Source: Isoetes taiwanensis (taxonomy: Eukaryota > Streptophyta > Lycopodiopsida > Isoetales > Isoetaceae). From it: a stretch of 64,000 nt of DNA. The stretch covers positions 18,105,310 through 18,169,309 of the forward strand of contig JAJEKV010000004.1 in the NCBI GenBank assembly GCA_021234155.1. The letters are read 5' to 3'. Below are positions 60,101 through 64,000 of the stretch, piece by piece. The number at the start of each line of letters is the position of its first letter. Within the stretch, counting starts at the first letter, position 1. The notes beneath the pieces are model-generated. The model saw only the letters and a list, made by a program, of their open reading frames with translations. It was not told the DNA's origin and did no database searches. A program made the position numbers and the translations under genes.

Positions 60101-60238
60101 TATGGTCTATGGGATATGGGATAAAGCATGAAAGATTGGGGCCCATTGGATAATGATTTCCTAGAAGGATCCGCCCTTTTAGTGTGTTGGTTATCACTAG
60201 AGGTGCTAGTGCATAACATTTGGCATCAGAGCCAAGGT
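60100..60238 (+). mobile_element. LTR remnant with initiator-tRNA primer binding site
   Basis: GCATAACATT is followed by TGGCATCAGAGCC at 60221-60233. The consensus TGGTATCAGAGC is complementary to the 3' end of initiator methionine tRNA and primes reverse transcription in many plant LTR elements. The sequence just before it, from about 60100, would be the 3' part of a 5' LTR. A diverged copy of that part lies at 60311-60470. No coding region follows. Confidence 0.5.
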
Positions 60239-60310
60239 TCAGTTCCGCGTGGCAACATTGGTGTGTTCTACATGCTTGAGGGCAAGTATCTCGAGGAAGG
60301 GGAGGAATTG

Positions 60311-60470
60311 ATATGGTCTATGGGGTATTGGATAAAGCATGGAAAGGTTGGGGACCATTGGATAATAGAAGGATCTGCCCTTTTGGTGTGTTGGTTCATT
60401 GGATAATGATTTCCTAGAAGGATCCGCCCTTTTAGTGTGTTGGTTATCACTAAAGGAGCTAGTGCGTAAC
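60311..60470 (+). repeat. Second copy of the LTR-like segment
   Basis: GATATGGTCTATGGGGTATT, then CCATTGGATAATAGAAGGAT and a duplicated TCCGCCCTTTTAGTGTGTTG phrase repeat the 60100-60217 segment. It may be a rearranged LTR copy. Confidence 0.75.
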
Positions 60471-60529
60471 AAACAACTAAGAAAGCAATGAAGATGGTTC
60501 CCAAACATCTACTTGCAACCATTCTTACA

Positions 60530-61610
60530 AAAATGTGTCTCCTTCAATGAAGTCTTAGTAAGCTTGACTACACAATTTCAATCCTTTCTAGATTGCATTA
60601 GCGCACTTAGCATTATTAGTGTGATTATTTACATTAAGGTGTAGAAGCTATTTTTATATCAAAATGCATATTATTGTGTAGTAGATTGGATGGCCCAAAC
60701 CCTAGCCACTTCGTGTTCTAAGCTATAAATATAATTGCATCATCTACGGAGACTAAAATGTCTATGGGACTCAATAAAAAAAAGCGCACTGCAACCCATT
60801 ACTATCTAGGATAACCCTTGCCACAAAGTTCAAGCGAAAGACTTTAACAGTAATAGACTCATAGAAAAACTGTGCATCCATATATTTGTACATATTAATA
60901 AGATGATGCATGACTTATTTCATCTTGCTTGCTGAGAACTTCTAGGATAAAAGATGATAATGCCATTATTGCAGGCGTCTGCAAGCAAATGTAGTGGTTG
61001 ACCAGGTGTAATCAGGTGAATATACCATGGTCGAATATCGCAAATTTGAAGAGTATGAGATTCATCTTCAATGGCTCCATCTGGTAACATGTTTTCATGC
61101 TCCATGGTCCCATCTGCCTGTTATTATTGAGGCGATATGCACCAATACAACTATTTGTTCTATGTGCATCAGTACGAATGGATGCAATTGTTCTATGCCC
61201 CATCATGGACAAATGTGATAACATATTGTTACGGGCCACTGGCAAGTGAGATTAATCTAACTTCTTAGATGTTTTGATATTTTCCAAAGCACTAGCATCC
61301 CAAAACTTACAAAGGAAGCATGTCTTGAAGCAATGTTTTAAGTGAGCGTGATTTGCAGTATTCTGCACCTGTACATATTCCTGTCCTCGGATATTCCATT
61401 TGGAGAACTAATCCTCACGTTCCTTCCTCCAACATGCTTTAAGGCGCTCTGGGTCCATGCCAGTGTGTAGATTAGATTTGGAAGTCGAGTGTCCCCCACG
61501 TTAACCATCTTCTAGCAATAGAGTATGTGTCGCTCCAAAGCAGCATGCTCTAGAGAGAGGTATAAAAAATGTGGCTTCCTTTCCTTCGACTTATGCAAAA
61601 GGTCTCAATT
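60530..61610. repeat. Diverged tandem duplication of about 1.1-1.3 kb, copy A
   Basis: It shares ordered blocks with 61835-62880: TCCTTCAATGAAGTC(T/G)TAGTAAGC; TTGCATTAGC-CACTTAGCATTAT; TGCAGGCGTCTGCAAG; TTTTGATATTTTCCAAAG; CCTCCAACATGCTTTAA; and GCTCCAAAGC-GCATGCTC. On the minus strand a frame reading AALERHILYC, stop, KMVNV is conserved in both copies, which points to a coding ancestor. The family is unknown. Confidence 0.85.
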
Positions 61611-61834
61611 ACATGCATGATTACCTAGGTCTTGAAAATCTTTCGCTTAAAAGGTCCAATGCTTATCTTATAAGAGAGTTGATTTGAATCGTTGTGAAAA
61701 TTTTATAGTGTTAGATTTTCAAGAACGATCGAGAAGCCATAAAACCATTTTCCAGTAGCAATTTGGACAAGATAACTAGAGTGGTATGCTACTTTAGACG
61801 GTTCTCAAACATCCACTTTCAACCGTCCTTAAAA

Positions 61835-62880
61835 AAATGAGTTTCCTTCAATGAAGTCGTAGTAAGCTTGATTACATATTTTCCTGGATCAATCTTTTCT
61901 AGGTTGCATTAGCACACTTAGCATTATTCTATTAAGGTGCAGAGGCTATTTTAATATGAAAATGATATCGTGTCATAGATTGGATCGCCCAGGCCCTATG
62001 GAGATCAAAAGTTCTATGGAACCCAATACAAGAAGAACAAGCCCATTACTGTCCAGGATTTAAAAACCTCGGCCAAGAAGGGTTTTTGAGCAAAAAAATT
62101 TAATAATAATAGACTTGCTGAGAAGTTGTACATCTGTACATATCAATAAGATGGTAGATGACTTATTTCATCTCACTTGCCGAAAACTTCAAGGATACAA
62201 GATGATATTGCCATTACTGCAGGCGTCTGCAAGAGCAAATAAAGGGATTGATTAGATGTTATCAAGTGAACATCATGCTTGAATAGTGAAAATGCCCGGA
62301 AAATCTGAAGAGTATGGCATTCACCTTCAATAGCTCTCTGAACGTATGGCATTCATCTTCACTAGCTTCCATTTGGCAACATTCAGATATCCTGTTTTCA
62401 CGCTCCTCAGCGCTCCATCTGTCAGTTTCAATTCGGAGATGGCGTGCACCAGCATGAATGGATGCAATTGTTCTACGTCTCTTAATGGACAATAATAGGT
62501 ACTTCTGTATGCCATCGGCAAGTGTGAGTTTAATATGACTCTTAGTATGATGTTTTGATATTTTCCAAAGTACCGGAGCTTATAAAGAAAGCATGTATCA
62601 AGATAATGTTTTAAGTGAGTGTGATCTTCAGTATTCTATACCTGTGCGCATCCCTGCCCTTGGGCATTCTATCTGGAGAACCAACCTACACATTTCTCCT
62701 TCCAACATGCTTTAAGACACTCTGTGGACCCATGGCCAGTGTGTAGGCTATATTTTGAAGTCGCGTGGCTTCCATGTTCACTACCTTTTGACAATGGAGT
62801 ATGTGGCGCTCCAAAGCGGCATGCTCAGGAGACAGGTATGGACAATGTGACTTCCTTTTTTTTCTACTTATGCAAAAGGT
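61835..62880. repeat. Diverged tandem duplication, copy B, with coding relic
   Basis: Same block order as copy A. On the minus strand, 62492-62262 reads RRRTIASIHAGARHLRIETD, then RWSAEERENRISECC and EASEDECHTF. The phrase LRIET-x-RW, followed by a Cys-containing stretch and EDE-x-H, resembles the tail of some non-LTR reverse transcriptase proteins. A frame at 62922-62686 contains AALERHILHCQKVVNMEATR. Both are broken by stops, so the copy is not a gene. Confidence 0.75.
62044..62108 (+). repeat. Dispersed hairpin motif, copy 3
   Basis: CCATTACTGTCCAGGATTTA, then AAACCTCGGCCAAGAAGGGT and TTTTGAGCAAAAAAATTTAA, ending AATAATAGAC. It parallels 60794-60858 (CCATTACTATCTAGGAT..AACAGTAATAGAC) within the tandem duplication. 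Confidence 0.5.
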
Positions 62881-62949
62881 TTTTTTTTTTAAGGACGACA
62901 ATCTATTATCAAGAGATATCAAGATACATACAAGGGACTTGTGACATGG

Positions 62950-64000
62950 GACTCAAAATCTAGAGGACGAGATGGTCCACTAAGCAAAACCACCCATACA
63001 CAGTACATAGTCATACTTCTTGTGCCACCTTGAGGCGTTTAATGGCCTCATTACAATCAACATGTTCTGCAACATCGAAATGATCATCAACAAACATCAA
63101 GTTATCATGCCACTGAATAGAACGAGGCAGGATAGCCTCGTGAGATGATATAACCGACTTCTTCCTCGCTGCCTTCTTCCAATTGACCTCTTGCCATGAC
63201 TCTTTAGCGCACTGAAGATTAGGACCATCAGCCATAACAACCTCAGAAGCATGAGAAGCAGAAGCAACAACGGGGAGAGTGGTAGGAACTATAGCTGCAG
63301 CTGACGGTTCTAAGGACGACACCATTGGAACTGTGTGTAGAGCATCTTCCATAGCCGAGGAATGCAAGGCAACTGGCAAAGGTTGATCATGAATAGATGA
63401 AGAAATAACAATAGGAGCTTGAACCTGAGAAGAATGTTGAACAGATGCCTGAGATGCACGAGTACCTCGACGAAAGCTAGCAAAAGCCTCCTTATCAGGA
63501 AACAAATGGGCTAATTCTGGACCATTCAGAAGCTTAAGATCCAACTTCTTATACCAAGGCCTGCTCTTCACAACGATACAATCTGGTAAAGGCGAGTCCA
63601 CATGCATAGAAACCCAAATCCTTGGACCATTCATGATGGAGTATGAGATATCAAGTCCCGTTGCAATTGCAACTAGAAATTGACGAGCCATTAGATTAGG
63701 AAGAAGATTAGATAACGAGAACCAGCAAGGCATCTTTAATGCACGAACTATATCTAAAGCCAGGAGAGTAATACTGGTACATTATATATTCCCCACCAAG
63801 TGGATCAATCCCTCTTGATACAAAGAGTCCACTGCATCACTACTTTCAAACATAATGAGAACAAAGTCTTTTGCCAACAACTTGATGGACTGGAAAGGAG
63901 GAAGTTGAAGGCGTCTCAGAAGCCGAGATAACCAAACATGGAACTGTAAAAAATCTAAATAGCCACCAGTAAAATACCCAAGAACTGCACAAGAAGATAA
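62950..64000 (-). mobile_element. Second LINE, ORF1 and ORF2 start, truncated
   Basis: On the minus strand the sequence from 64000 matches ORF1 of the LINE at 14-15.7 kb in order: VWLSRLLRRLQLPPFQSIKL, YSPGF, then MPCWF. ORF1 ends at 63011 with TGA overlapping an ATG as ATGA. The next codons (CVWVVLLSGPSR) parallel ISWNVRGVVSSPTKR of the first LINE. Similarity stops near 62950, so most of ORF2 is missing. The 5' end lies beyond the window. Confidence 0.8.
63011..63999 (-). pseudogene. LINE ORF1 (gag-like), partial
   Basis: This is an RNA-binding gag-like protein of a plant LINE. An uninterrupted 240-codon frame at 63733-63011 contains LMARQFLVAIATGLD, IMNGPRIWVSMHVD and DLKLLNGPELAHLFPDKEAF, homologous to FIANGPRICVFLP and SLLNGLELANMFPD of the first LINE. 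A Ser/Ala-rich linker follows, then NWKKAARKKS, a basic patch. Upstream (63734-63999) the similarity continues but is broken by stops around GNI near 63785. At MPCWF a tryptophan is kept where the first LINE has a TGA. The copy is defective. Confidence 0.75.

Overview
The window looks like nuclear DNA of a land plant, most probably a fern or another free-sporing plant with swimming sperm. It is AT-rich and gene-poor, and it is packed with decayed plant-type transposons: Ty1/copia, chromodomain Ty3/gypsy, L1-type LINEs, a SINE-like family and a MITE. The host genes have many introns with plant-like splice sites. Recognisable plant families are a SUMO precursor, a type I MADS-box factor, a plant-type pantothenate kinase exon and a PPR E-class relic. 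The largest intact gene is an EF-hand protein with repeated D-I-x-G motifs of a kind I associate, by inference only, with flagellar proteins. I did not identify the species by search.

Layout. 0-5 kb: pantothenate kinase exons between two 194-bp direct repeats, a PPR relic and possible LTR ends. 5-10.1 kb: a minus-strand gypsy integrase/chromodomain fragment, interrupted at about 6.3 kb by a minus-strand copia element that still runs in order gag, protease, integrase, RT, RNase H. 10.1-10.3 kb: a decayed piece of nuclear 25S rRNA. 13.8-19.6 kb: an L1-type LINE with both ORFs and a poly(A) tail, now inactive. 22-25.6 kb: a head-to-tail cluster of about 445-bp SINE-like units, beside a pentanucleotide microsatellite. 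26.5-27.3 kb: an intact intronless type I MADS gene on the minus strand. 34.8-35.1 kb: a 306-bp MITE containing six palindromes. 35.7-41.3 kb: a 15-exon gene for a predicted 796-aa EF-hand protein. 42-51 kb: minisatellites, a long inverted repeat, a heptamer microsatellite and a duplicated 178-bp module. 55-58.6 kb: an unclear small ORF, an unidentified minus-strand ORF and a complete three-exon SUMO gene. 60-64 kb: an LTR/PBS relic, a diverged tandem duplication of about 1.3 kb, and ORF1 of a second LINE related to the first, running off the window.

Three genes appear intact: the MADS factor, the EF-hand protein and SUMO. They show no operon-like or pathway relation; each is an isolated unit in repeat-rich DNA. 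Most remaining sequence is transposon debris or unassigned intergenic DNA. Exon models come from reading splice sites and frame continuity by eye, without transcript evidence.
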